From Fimenecus sp051881415 (GTDB taxonomy: Bacteria; Bacillota; Clostridia; Oscillospirales; Acutalibacteraceae), in contig JBJEPV010000244.1 in NCBI GenBank assembly GCA_051881415.1, positions 1 through 20,374 on the forward strand: a stretch of 20,374 nt of DNA, given 5' to 3'. The notes beneath the pieces are model-generated. The model saw only the letters and a list, made by a program, of their open reading frames with translations. It did no database searches and was not told the DNA's origin. Shown piece after piece: positions 6,572 to 12,507 of the stretch. Within the stretch, counting starts at the first letter, position 1; each line of letters begins with the position of its first letter. The position numbers were made by a program, and so were the translations under genes.

Positions 6572-7729
6572 TTACAGCGCTTTATACGCACCGTTCTCAA
6601 TTACAACCGCTTTCGGGGCCTTTGAGGGCTCGCCGTCAGCAGTCCAAGTGATGCCGGTACCGGTAACGCCGTCAACCGTAATCTGCGTCATAGCCGCTTT
6701 CAAAGCGTCGCAGGTTTCGGAAGCAGTCATATCCGCAGTGATGCCGGCTTTTTCAGCAGCAGCTTTGATGATGTAAATTGCATCATAAGCGTCAGCAGCA
6801 AACTGATTCATAGTGTCTTCACCGTATTTCGCTTTGTATTTGGTAACAAAGTTCACAGTGTAGTCATCCGTTGCATCTTTTGCAAACGGGGTAAGGAGCA
6901 TAACACCTTCTGCCAAAGAAGTGTCAAAGTTTTCCATGGTCAAAATGCCGTCCAAGCCGTCACAGCCAAAGAACTTCACATTCAAGCCGGCATCTTTCGC
7001 CTGTTTCAAAATCAAAGTTGCTTCGCTGTAATAAATCGGGAGGAACAGAAGGTCAGCACCTGAAGATTTCACAGCCTGAATTTGCGCAGAGAAGTCTTTG
7101 TTGTTATCGGCGGTAAAGGATTGCGCCGTAACGATTTCAAGACCTTTTTCTTTGGCTTCGGCAACAAATTTGTTGTAAATACCGTTGGAATAGTCATTGG
7201 TCTGATAAATAACTGCAACTTTGGTTGCAAGTTTGTTATCTGCAATGTAATCCGCAGAAGCAATACCCTGGTTGGGGTCGGAGAAGCAAACGCGGAATGC
7301 GTTGTCACCGTCAATTGCCGGAACAGCAGACGCAGAGGGAGTTAAAACGAAAACATTGTCCGTTTTTGCAACGCCTTGGAAAGCAATGCATGCGCCGGAA
7401 GTTACAGTACCGAGAGAAAGCTGCATGCCCCAGTCTTTCAAGGTGTTGTATGCGTTGACAGCTTTTTCCTGGTCGCCTTCATCATCCTGCGCGTTGAGTT
7501 CAAGCTTGTACCCGTTGATGCCGCCGGCTTCGTTGATTTCGTCAATTGCAAGCTGCGCACCGTTTTTAACGCCGTTACCGTACTGTGCGTAGTCACCCGT
7601 CAAGGGACCGCTGAAACCGATTTTAATGGTTTTTTCGCCGGTTGCGTCGTTGCCTTTGCCGCACGCCGCAAAACAGAGAACAACCATTGTTACTGCAAGC
7701 AACACGGCAAGAACTTTTTTCATTTTCAT
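6572..7729 (-). CDS. livJ: Substrate-binding lipoprotein LivJ of the ABC importer
   Basis: Extracytoplasmic binding protein of the leucine/isoleucine/valine type (periplasmic-binding-protein type 1 fold), 385 aa. Lipoprotein signal: MKMKK, hydrophobic stretch, then the lipobox F-A-A-C with C23 as the lipidated cysteine, followed by a Gly/Asp/Thr-rich linker. The mature part begins TIKIGFSGPLTGDYAQYGNG, the family's usual first strand and loop, followed by GAQLAIDEINEAGGINGYKLEL. The ATG at 7729 is selected because GGGAGG lies eight bases upstream; an ATG two codons later is possible. First gene of the operon, with its own promoter and a structured leader. The ligand is probably a branched-chain amino acid, but related proteins bind other amides or aromatic acids. 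Confidence 0.95.
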   Translation of the reverse strand: MKMKKVLAVLLAVTMVVLCFAACGKGNDATGEKTIKIGFSGPLTGDYAQYGNGVKNGAQLAIDEINEAGGINGYKLELNAQDDEGDQEKAVNAYNTLKDWGMQLSLGTVTSGACIAFQGVAKTDNVFVLTPSASAVPAIDGDNAFRVCFSDPNQGIASADYIADNKLATKVAVIYQTNDYSNGIYNKFVAEAKEKGLEIVTAQSFTADNNKDFSAQIQAVKSSGADLLFLPIYYSEATLILKQAKDAGLNVKFFGCDGLDGILTMENFDTSLAEGVMLLTPFAKDATDDYTVNFVTKYKAKYGEDTMNQFAADAYDAIYIIKAAAEKAGITADMTASETCDALKAAMTQITVDGVTGTGITWTADGEPSKAPKAVVIENGAYKAL

Positions 7730-7741
7730 ACTATATGCCTC

Positions 7742-7785
7742 CCAATATAAATTTGCAGGATTAGAACTCTTTTCCTGCATATTGG
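7742..7785 (-). promoter_or_regulatory. Structured leader of livJ reaching the ribosome site
   Basis: In the livJ leader, CCAATA-TGCAGGA pairs with TCCTGCA-(6-nt bulge)-TATTGG, giving 13 base pairs around a 12-nt loop. The last pairs involve two bases of the GGGAGG ribosome site (7738-7743). Formation could reduce livJ translation; no known riboswitch or T-box motif is visible. Confidence 0.5.
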
Positions 7786-7805
7786 ACAAATATAAGAATG
7801 AAAGT

Positions 7806-7834
7806 AGTATATACTTTTATCCCTTATTTGTCAA
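7806..7834 (-). promoter_or_regulatory. Promoter of the liv operon
   Basis: Consensus TTGACA (7834-7829), 17-bp spacer, TATACT (7811-7806) on the minus strand. Predicted transcript start about 7799, giving a leader of about 70 nt before livJ. Confidence 0.85.
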
Positions 7835-7952
7835 CTGAAAATTCAAAAAATATTCAAAAAAGCAGAGAATTTGCACAAATATTCCATAAAGTTTTTGTCA
7901 ATCTGCACACATATTTTCTGCATATCAAAAATCACAACTTGCAAAGTATCGC

Positions 7953-7982
7953 AAAAAAGCGCCTTGCGTAAAGGCGCTTTTT
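7953..7982 (-). terminator. Terminator of the transglutaminase-like gene
   Basis: Stem AAGCGCCTT / AAGGCGCTT (7957-7965 and 7971-7979) with a 5-nt loop. On the minus strand TTTTTT follows. The right arm overlaps the neighbourhood of the stop codon at 7981. Confidence 0.85.
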
Positions 7983-9192
7983 ATTCAGACGCGACAGTCA
8001 GTATGCAAACCAAATTTCTGCCCGAAGCATCCCGCGTTCGCACGGTGATACTTCGCAACTGTGCCCCTTGTGGCTTTGTAAATGGAATCGTCACCGTATC
8101 TGTGACCGTTTTTGTAGGCAATAATTCTTGTGTAACCACATTACCGTTTTGTCGGTATTCTGCCTGCACCATGCATTGATACGGTGGTGCACCGCCGCTT
8201 AAAGAAAGTGTAATCGGTAATTCGCCATCCGGTATACCGGATGATGTGATAATCTTTTTGACAACATCTCCGTACGCATTTACTTCGCCCGGTTTGTAGG
8301 CAAATGTTACCGTGGGAACTGTGCCTAATGTGCAACAAACCTGCATAGGACTTTGCAGTTGAAAGCCGTGATAGGCATTGCAACTCTCGGGTATACTGTA
8401 ATCCGAGTAAAAAGGAAGCGTGTCGGGCAGCGCACAAAACAGCACATACTTACAGCCGCTCTTTTGCACCGCAGATGTTTCGATTTGCGGGTCGAACCAA
8501 TAAATAGCGTTGTTTATATTTACGGCAACCCAAACATGATTTGTCAGCGTGCCGTTCGCAAGAACAACTTTCCCGTGCACGATATATGCCTCTAAACCAA
8601 TGTAGCGGTATAAGACAGTGAGCGCCGAGGCGTAATTATCACAGACCCCCTGCCCTGTCAGTAAAATCCTGTATGCATCATACACCACCGTACCGTCTGT
8701 GCCGGAATAATCGCAATCATCGAGAAAAACATACATGTTTTGCATATTGACTGTGCCGCCGCCGAACTGCGTATTCTCTATCAGCCAATCGTAGCAATAC
8801 TTTGCTTTTGAAAAGGTATCGGGCAACGAATCTAAGTCGTTTCCAAAACGCTTTTCTACCAATGCGTCTAATACGGGGTGATTGGTTTTTGTCGGGGAAA
8901 GTGCAGCGCCATTTAAAATTTCTTTTTTCTGTTCTAATTGCCGATTTATTTCCGAAACAGAAAATTCAAAAAAAACAGAGGTCCCCTCTTTCAAAATGAC
9001 AGGGGTTAATTCTAAAACAGGATTTTCCGTATCGGCGACATCCCCGCGGGAGATTTCAGTTACAGTTGCAGCCGTTGTATGCGCTTTGCCGCCCTTAGAG
9101 TATGGGGACTTTTTGAATCCTGCTATGAAAAATATGGTTGCCGCGCAAAGTAAGCAAACAGATAAAATCAACAGAGCTCTTTTCTTTTTCAC
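7981..9192 (-). CDS. Membrane-anchored transglutaminase-like domain protein
   Basis: 403 aa. Residues 6-25 form a single N-terminal membrane segment, so the rest probably lies outside the cell. A transglutaminase-core (cysteine-protease fold) domain spans about 125-240 with the complete triad: C184 in GQGVCDNYASA, H219 in TNHVWVAV and D234 in YWFDPQ. Residues 40-100 are a linker with a helical, Lys/Glu-rich stretch. The C-terminal 100 residues are beta-rich with two GG-P turns and resemble an extracellular beta-sandwich, family not assigned. The start is GTG at 9190-9192 with AGGGGG eight bases upstream. Bacterial proteins of this type are thought to act as proteases or peptide hydrolases at the cell surface; substrate unknown. 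It has its own terminator and looks monocistronic. Confidence 0.85.
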   Translation of the reverse strand: MKKKRALLILSVCLLCAATIFFIAGFKKSPYSKGGKAHTTAATVTEISRGDVADTENPVLELTPVILKEGTSVFFEFSVSEINRQLEQKKEILNGAALSPTKTNHPVLDALVEKRFGNDLDSLPDTFSKAKYCYDWLIENTQFGGGTVNMQNMYVFLDDCDYSGTDGTVVYDAYRILLTGQGVCDNYASALTVLYRYIGLEAYIVHGKVVLANGTLTNHVWVAVNINNAIYWFDPQIETSAVQKSGCKYVLFCALPDTLPFYSDYSIPESCNAYHGFQLQSPMQVCCTLGTVPTVTFAYKPGEVNAYGDVVKKIITSSGIPDGELPITLSLSGGAPPYQCMVQAEYRQNGNVVTQELLPTKTVTDTVTIPFTKPQGAQLRSITVRTRDASGRNLVCILTVASE

Positions 9193-9314
9193 GAAGATTT
9201 CCCCCTTTGTTCCCGTTTATGATAGTATACCGTTTTTTTCATGCTTCAAATTTGCAAAACAGAAAATAAGGAAGTATCATTTATAAAATATTTTCTTGTT
9301 TCTGAAAAAATGTC

Positions 9315-9343
9315 TTGATTTTTTCACGAAACTTCGATATAAT
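9315..9343 (+). promoter_or_regulatory. Promoter of tRNA-Ser
   Basis: TTGATT (9315-9320), 17-bp spacer, perfect TATAAT (9338-9343). The tRNA starts 16 nt after the -10. Confidence 0.8.
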
Positions 9344-9359
9344 ACCAATCGTGACGTTT

Positions 9360-9451
9360 GGAGAGTTGTCCGAGCTGGTCGAAGGAGCACGATTGGAAAT
9401 CGTGTAACCGCCTAAAACGGTTCGAGGGTTCGAATCCCTTGCTCTCCGCCA
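9360..9451 (+). tRNA. tRNA-Ser, anticodon GGA
   Basis: Class II tRNA with every element visible. Acceptor stem GGAGAGT / GCTCTCC (7 bp, last pair T-G), discriminator G, encoded CCA (9449-9451). Anticodon arm CACGA-TTGGAAA-TCGTG with anticodon GGA at 9395-9397, reading UCC/UCU. Long variable arm AACCG...CGGTT, diagnostic of Ser/Leu/Tyr-type tRNAs. T arm GAGGG-TTCGAAT-CCCTT. Own promoter and terminator; its 3' end is copied further downstream. Confidence 0.97.
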
Positions 9452-9457
9452 AAAAAA

Positions 9458-9490
9458 GAAGAAGGTGCCTATTGGCATCTTCTTCTTTTT
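9458..9490 (+). terminator. Terminator of tRNA-Ser
   Basis: 12-bp stem GAAGAAGGTGCC-TATT-GGCATCTTCTTC (one G-T pair) followed by TTTTT. An identical copy occurs at 9663-9695 in the repeat array. Confidence 0.85.
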
Positions 9491-9506
9491 TACTGAAAAC
9501 TTGTTG

Positions 9507-9606
9507 NNNNNNNNNNNNNNNNNNNNNNNNNNNNNNNNNNNNNNNNNNNNNNNNNNNNNNNNNNNNNNNNNNNNNNNNNNNNNNNNNNNNNNNNNNNNNN
9601 NNNNNN
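9507..9606. other. Assembly gap (100 Ns)
   Basis: Exactly 100 undetermined bases inside the tandem array. If a single 203-bp unit spans it, the missing bases correspond to 9712-9809 of the next copy, 98 bp, but 100 is also a common placeholder, so copy number is not known. Confidence 0.99.
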
Positions 9607-9861
9607 GCCGAACGAAGCACACGCGAAAGCGTGTGGCGAATCCCTTGCTCTCCGCCAAAAAAGAAGAAGGTGCCTATTGGCATCTTCTTCTTTTTTACTG
9701 AAAACTTGTTGGATTCGAACCCGTGAGGGTCTGCGCGTAAAAAAACAGTCCGGTGGACTGTTTTTAGCGCGGAGCGTGAGGCGGGTACCGAAGGCGTCAG
9801 CCTTGGGTCGCCGAACGAAGCACACGCGAAAGCGTGTGGCGAATCCCTTGCTCTCCGCCAA
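9607..9861 (+). repeat. Tandem repeat of tRNA-Ser 3' end plus structured module (203-bp period)
   Basis: The segment starting GCCGAACGAAGCACACGC at 9607 recurs at 9810, a 203-bp period. Each copy contains CACACGC-GAAA-GCGTGTG (GNRA-loop hairpin) directly followed by the tRNA-Ser 3' end GAATCCCTTGCTCTCCGCCA, at 9638 and 9841, identical to the true tRNA (9432-9451). The first copy also repeats the tRNA terminator and the bases ACTGAAAACTTGTTG. The module between (9712-9837) is GC-rich and full of hairpins: ACCC-GTGA-GGGT, a terminator at 9741-9765, GGCG...AAGGC-GTCA-GCCTT...CGCC, and the GAAA-loop stem. The copies lack the tRNA 5' half, so they are not tRNA genes. Confidence 0.85.
9741..9765 (+). 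terminator. Terminator-like hairpin within the repeat module
   Basis: AAAAACAGTCC-GGT-GGACTGTTTTT, 11-bp stem with symmetrical A/T runs, flanked by GCGC on both sides that can extend the stem. It could stop transcription in either direction. Confidence 0.6.
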
Positions 9862-9864
9862 AAA

Positions 9865-9899
9865 GGAAGAAGTACCACCAGGTGCTTCTTTCTTTTTTT
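9865..9899 (+). terminator. Terminator closing the tandem array
   Basis: 12-bp stem GGAAGAAGTACC-ACCA-GGTGCTTCTTTC (two G-T pairs), then TTTTTTT. It sits in the same place relative to the copied tRNA 3' end as the first terminator but differs in sequence, so the last unit is divergent. Confidence 0.75.
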
Positions 9900-9907
9900 G
9901 TTAAGAA

Positions 9908-9921
9908 AGCAAGGGATTCGA
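9908..9921 (-). repeat. Inverted fragment of the tRNA-Ser T arm
   Basis: AGCAAGGGATTCGA is the exact reverse complement of tRNA-Ser positions 9430-9443 (TCGAATCCCTTGCT). A second reverse-orientation T-arm-like string, GGATTCGAACCC, lies at 9711-9722. Confidence 0.6.
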
Positions 9922-9968
9922 CAGGGCGAAATAGAAAACGCTCCCACAAGAAACTCCCCCTGTCTGTG

Positions 9969-10050
9969 ATATGCACCCCAAAAGTTAGACACTTTTGGAG
10001 GTGCATATTTTTATGGGTAAAACAGGAAGAAAAAACAAAAAATTTTTTCT
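9969..10050 (+). mobile_element. Probable relic of an IS3/IS150-type insertion sequence left end
   Basis: TGCACCCCAAAAGTTAGAC (from 9972) resembles the terminal inverted repeat of IS3-family, IS150-group elements, as I remember them. It forms a 17-bp stem with ACTTTTGGAGGTGCATAT (9991-10008, one bulged A) around the loop TAGAC. GGAGG and an ATG at 10013 follow, opening MGKTGRKNKK, a basic start like that of OrfA proteins, but no transposase domain follows. The right end is an estimate. The hairpin plus TTTTT could also simply be a terminator. Confidence 0.45.
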
Positions 10051-10111
10051 AATATGCTTAACCGTTGCAAAACAAAGCATACTAATTAAAAAGATTTCGG
10101 AGGAATTCAAA

Positions 10112-10543
10112 ATGGATACAGATACGACAGAATTGTTATGCGAATGTAATGCAGGTATCAAAATGGGCATTGACACGATTGAAAGCGTTTTAGAACGCGT
10201 GGAAAATCGAAGCTTTTATGCGATTTTGAAAACCTGCAAGGACGAGCACATCAAATTAGAAACAGAAACAGGTGAACTTTTGCAGGAGTACGGCGCAGAG
10301 AGCAAAGAGCCAAACCCGATTGCAAAAGGTATGAGTTATATGAAAACCAATGTAAAAACCGTTTTGGAGCCCGGCGACAAAACCATTGCAGACCTCGTCA
10401 CCGACGGTTGCCATATGGGTGTGAAGTCCTTAGAACGGTATTTAAACCAATATCAAAAAGCCGAACAACGCGTCAAAGATATAGCAAAAGAGTTAATCAA
10501 AATTGAAAAAAATCTTGCAGATGATATTGCACAATATCTGTAA
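10112..10543 (+). CDS. Small all-helical hypothetical protein, possibly ferritin-like (DUF2383-type)
   Basis: 143 aa, soluble, predicted almost fully helical, with heptad-like patterns and acidic residues in the first helices (CECNAGIKMGIDTIESVLERVE, DEHIKLETETGELLQEYG). Clostridial proteins with this layout (TELLCE...MG...EHG...GMS...T..IA.L...G..MG...L...L..Y) are described as conserved hypotheticals that resemble four-helix-bundle, PA2169/DUF2383-type proteins. The assignment is from memory and tentative; no metal-binding ExxH set is obvious. The ATG at 10112 has GGAGG eight bases upstream. The frame stays open upstream to the IS-like ATG at 10013, but the ribosome site favours 10112. A terminator follows. 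Confidence 0.75.
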   Translation: MDTDTTELLCECNAGIKMGIDTIESVLERVENRSFYAILKTCKDEHIKLETETGELLQEYGAESKEPNPIAKGMSYMKTNVKTVLEPGDKTIADLVTDGCHMGVKSLERYLNQYQKAEQRVKDIAKELIKIEKNLADDIAQYL

Positions 10544-10554
10544 TCATTTGCGTA

Positions 10555-10590
10555 GAGGGCAGTCACAAGAAATGACTGCCCTCCCCTTTT
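10555..10590 (+). terminator. Terminator after the helical protein gene
   Basis: Perfect 11-bp stem GAGGGCAGTCA / TGACTGCCCTC (10555-10565, 10573-10583) with a 7-nt loop, then CCCTTTTC. Part of the left arm, GTCACAAG, can instead pair with CTTGTGAC at 10591-10598. Confidence 0.8.
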
Positions 10591-10600
10591 CTTGTGACAT

Positions 10601-10629
10601 TTGCCCCATTTTGCCGCATAAAATACTAT
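10601..10629 (+). promoter_or_regulatory. Likely promoter of asnB-ldh
   Basis: TTGCCC (10601-10606), 17-bp spacer, TACTAT (10624-10629), after the upstream terminator and 25 nt before the asnB ATG. Moderate match only. Confidence 0.45.
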
Positions 10630-10654
10630 TAAGAAAATTTTAGGAGGCAAATTT

Positions 10655-12490
10655 ATGTGCGGAATTGCAGGAGCAGTATCCTACTGTTGTACGATTGCAG
10701 ACGAAAAAAACCGCTTTTTACAAATGCAAAAGGTTTTAGAGCCGCGCGGCCCTGACGCGTGCGGTGCGTATTTCACGGATAATGCGGCACTTTTGCATAC
10801 AAGACTTGCAGTCATTGACCTAAAAAACGGCGCCCAGCCGATGCAGGCAGTGGTCAACGAAAATCGCTATACCGTTGTATACAACGGGGAATTGTATAAC
10901 ACAGAGGAAGTCAGGAACGACCTGCTTGCCTGCGGGCACACCTTTATCGGGCACAGCGACACAGAAGTACTGCTGAAATCCTATATTGAATGGCACGAAA
11001 AATGTGTTGACCGCTTTAACGGCATTTTCGCCTTTGCTATTTGGGATGAAGCCAAGAAATCTCTGTTTATGGCGCGCGACAGAATCGGCGTTAAGCCTTT
11101 GTTCTATGCGAAAACCGACGCACATTTTTTATTCGCGTCGGAAATCAAAGCATTGCTTGCAAGCAAGTTTGTGAAACCCGAAGTTGATTTACATGGCGTT
11201 GCGGAAGTAATGCTTATAGGCCCCGGCAGAACACCCGGTTACGGTGTATTTCGCAACATAGCGGAGTTGCCGCCGGCGCATTATGCCTATTTTACCAAGA
11301 ACGGCTTGAACATTACGCGGTATTGGACGCTTCAAGACGCACCGTTTACGGATTCATTTGAACAAACCGTGGAAAAGGTGCGCTATCTTGTTACAGACAC
11401 CATCACACGCCAACTTGTGTCCGATGTGCCTGTGTGCACTTTTCTCTCCGGCGGGCTTGATTCGAGCATCATTTCTTCGGTTGCCGACCGATATTTTCAT
11501 GCGCGCGGGGAACAACTGCACACCTTTACGGTCGGATACAAAAACAATGACAAATATTTTAAAGCAAGCAAATTCCAGCCGAACAGCGACTCACAATTTG
11601 TAGGCATAATGAACGATTACCTACACGCGCAAAATCATTTGATTGAAATAGATACAAAGGAATTGGTGCAAGCCTTATACGCTGCCGTAGACGCCCGTGA
11701 TTTACCGGGGATGGCAGATGTGGACAGTTCCCTGCTGCTGTTCTGCCGCGAAATCAAAAAGCAAGGCACAGTGGCGCTTTCGGGCGAATGCGCTGACGAA
11801 ATCTTCGGCGGTTACCCATGGTATCGAGACAAAACCGTTCGTATGACGGACGGATTCCCGTGGGCACAATCCACAAAATACCGAATGACATTTTTGCAGG
11901 ACGATTTGGCGCGACAAATCGATGCGGAAAACTATGTTTACGAAAAATACGCCGATACCGTGCGCCGCACCGATAAAATACAAGGGCTGTCGGACACGGA
12001 AAGCCGTATGAAAGAAATGATGAAACTCAATTTAGAGTGGTTTATGCAAACGCTGTTAGATCGTAAAGACCGAATGAGTATGGCGTGCGGGTTAGAAGTA
12101 CGCGTACCGTTTTGCGATTATCGAATTGCGGAGTATTTATACACCGTTCCGTGGGAATATAAAGATTATAAGCACTATGAAAAAGGGCTTTTACGCGAAG
12201 CGGTAAAAGACTTGTTGCCCGAAGAAATTTTGTGGCGTAAAAAAAGCCCCTACCCCAAAACGCACAATCCCGCCTATCTTGCCGCTGTTCGCCAAGAACT
12301 GCAAAAGGTGTTGGATGACCGAAATGCGCCGCTTTTCACCATCGTGAAACGAGATGCAGTACAGCAGTTAATGACCGCCGATGTGCGTGAGCCTTGGTAT
12401 GGGCAGTTAATGACCACCCCACAAACGATTGCCTATTTCGTGCAAATGAATTATTGGCTGGAAAAATACAAAATTCAAATTAAAATGTAA
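10655..12490 (+). CDS. asnB: Glutamine-hydrolysing asparagine synthetase
   Basis: Cytoplasmic enzyme making asparagine from aspartate, glutamine and ATP; 611 aa, the usual length for the larger bacterial AsnB/AsnO group. The N-terminal glutaminase domain (about 1-190) starts MCGIAGAVS with the nucleophile C2 and includes LAVIDL, NGELYN and SDTEVLL. The C-terminal synthetase domain (about 220-530) has the PP-loop SGGLDSS (from residue 265) and SGECADEIFGGY, which bind ATP-PPi and aspartate, then DRMSMACGLEVRVPF. AGGAGG lies seven bases before the ATG. It is followed 17 nt later by ldh, so the two are probably one transcript. No T-box leader is visible, so regulation by uncharged tRNA-Asn is not supported. 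Confidence 0.96.
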   Translation: MCGIAGAVSYCCTIADEKNRFLQMQKVLEPRGPDACGAYFTDNAALLHTRLAVIDLKNGAQPMQAVVNENRYTVVYNGELYNTEEVRNDLLACGHTFIGHSDTEVLLKSYIEWHEKCVDRFNGIFAFAIWDEAKKSLFMARDRIGVKPLFYAKTDAHFLFASEIKALLASKFVKPEVDLHGVAEVMLIGPGRTPGYGVFRNIAELPPAHYAYFTKNGLNITRYWTLQDAPFTDSFEQTVEKVRYLVTDTITRQLVSDVPVCTFLSGGLDSSIISSVADRYFHARGEQLHTFTVGYKNNDKYFKASKFQPNSDSQFVGIMNDYLHAQNHLIEIDTKELVQALYAAVDARDLPGMADVDSSLLLFCREIKKQGTVALSGECADEIFGGYPWYRDKTVRMTDGFPWAQSTKYRMTFLQDDLARQIDAENYVYEKYADTVRRTDKIQGLSDTESRMKEMMKLNLEWFMQTLLDRKDRMSMACGLEVRVPFCDYRIAEYLYTVPWEYKDYKHYEKGLLREAVKDLLPEEILWRKKSPYPKTHNPAYLAAVRQELQKVLDDRNAPLFTIVKRDAVQQLMTADVREPWYGQLMTTPQTIAYFVQMNYWLEKYKIQIKM

Positions 12491-12507
12491 AAATAACGGA
12501 GGAAGTT

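Noticed and set aside
7829..7850. Possible CodY box upstream of the liv promoter (AATTTTCAG half on the minus strand)
   Set aside because: The first half matches, but the second half differs at five positions from AATTTTCWGAAAATT, too weak in an AT-rich region to call.
9607..9861. Additional tRNA-Ser genes or a CRISPR array in the repeats
   Set aside because: Only the tRNA 3' 20 nt are present, without acceptor 5' strand, D arm or anticodon arm; the period of 203 bp with identical modules is not a repeat-spacer pattern.
9281..10006. Several minus-strand open frames across the tRNA and repeat array, rich in Arg/Ser/Pro (for example RRARDSNPR)
   Set aside because: These are the reverse reading of the tRNA, terminators and repeat modules, some crossing the N gap. 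Such tRNA-derived phantom ORFs are common, and none has a ribosome site.
9995..10543. Longer form of the helical protein starting at the IS-like ATG
   Set aside because: The upstream part is basic and unlike the rest, and a good ribosome site precedes the ATG at 10112.
10591..10654. T-box or other amino-acid riboswitch before asnB
   Set aside because: The distance to the likely promoter leaves only about 20 nt of leader, and no T-box sequence is present.
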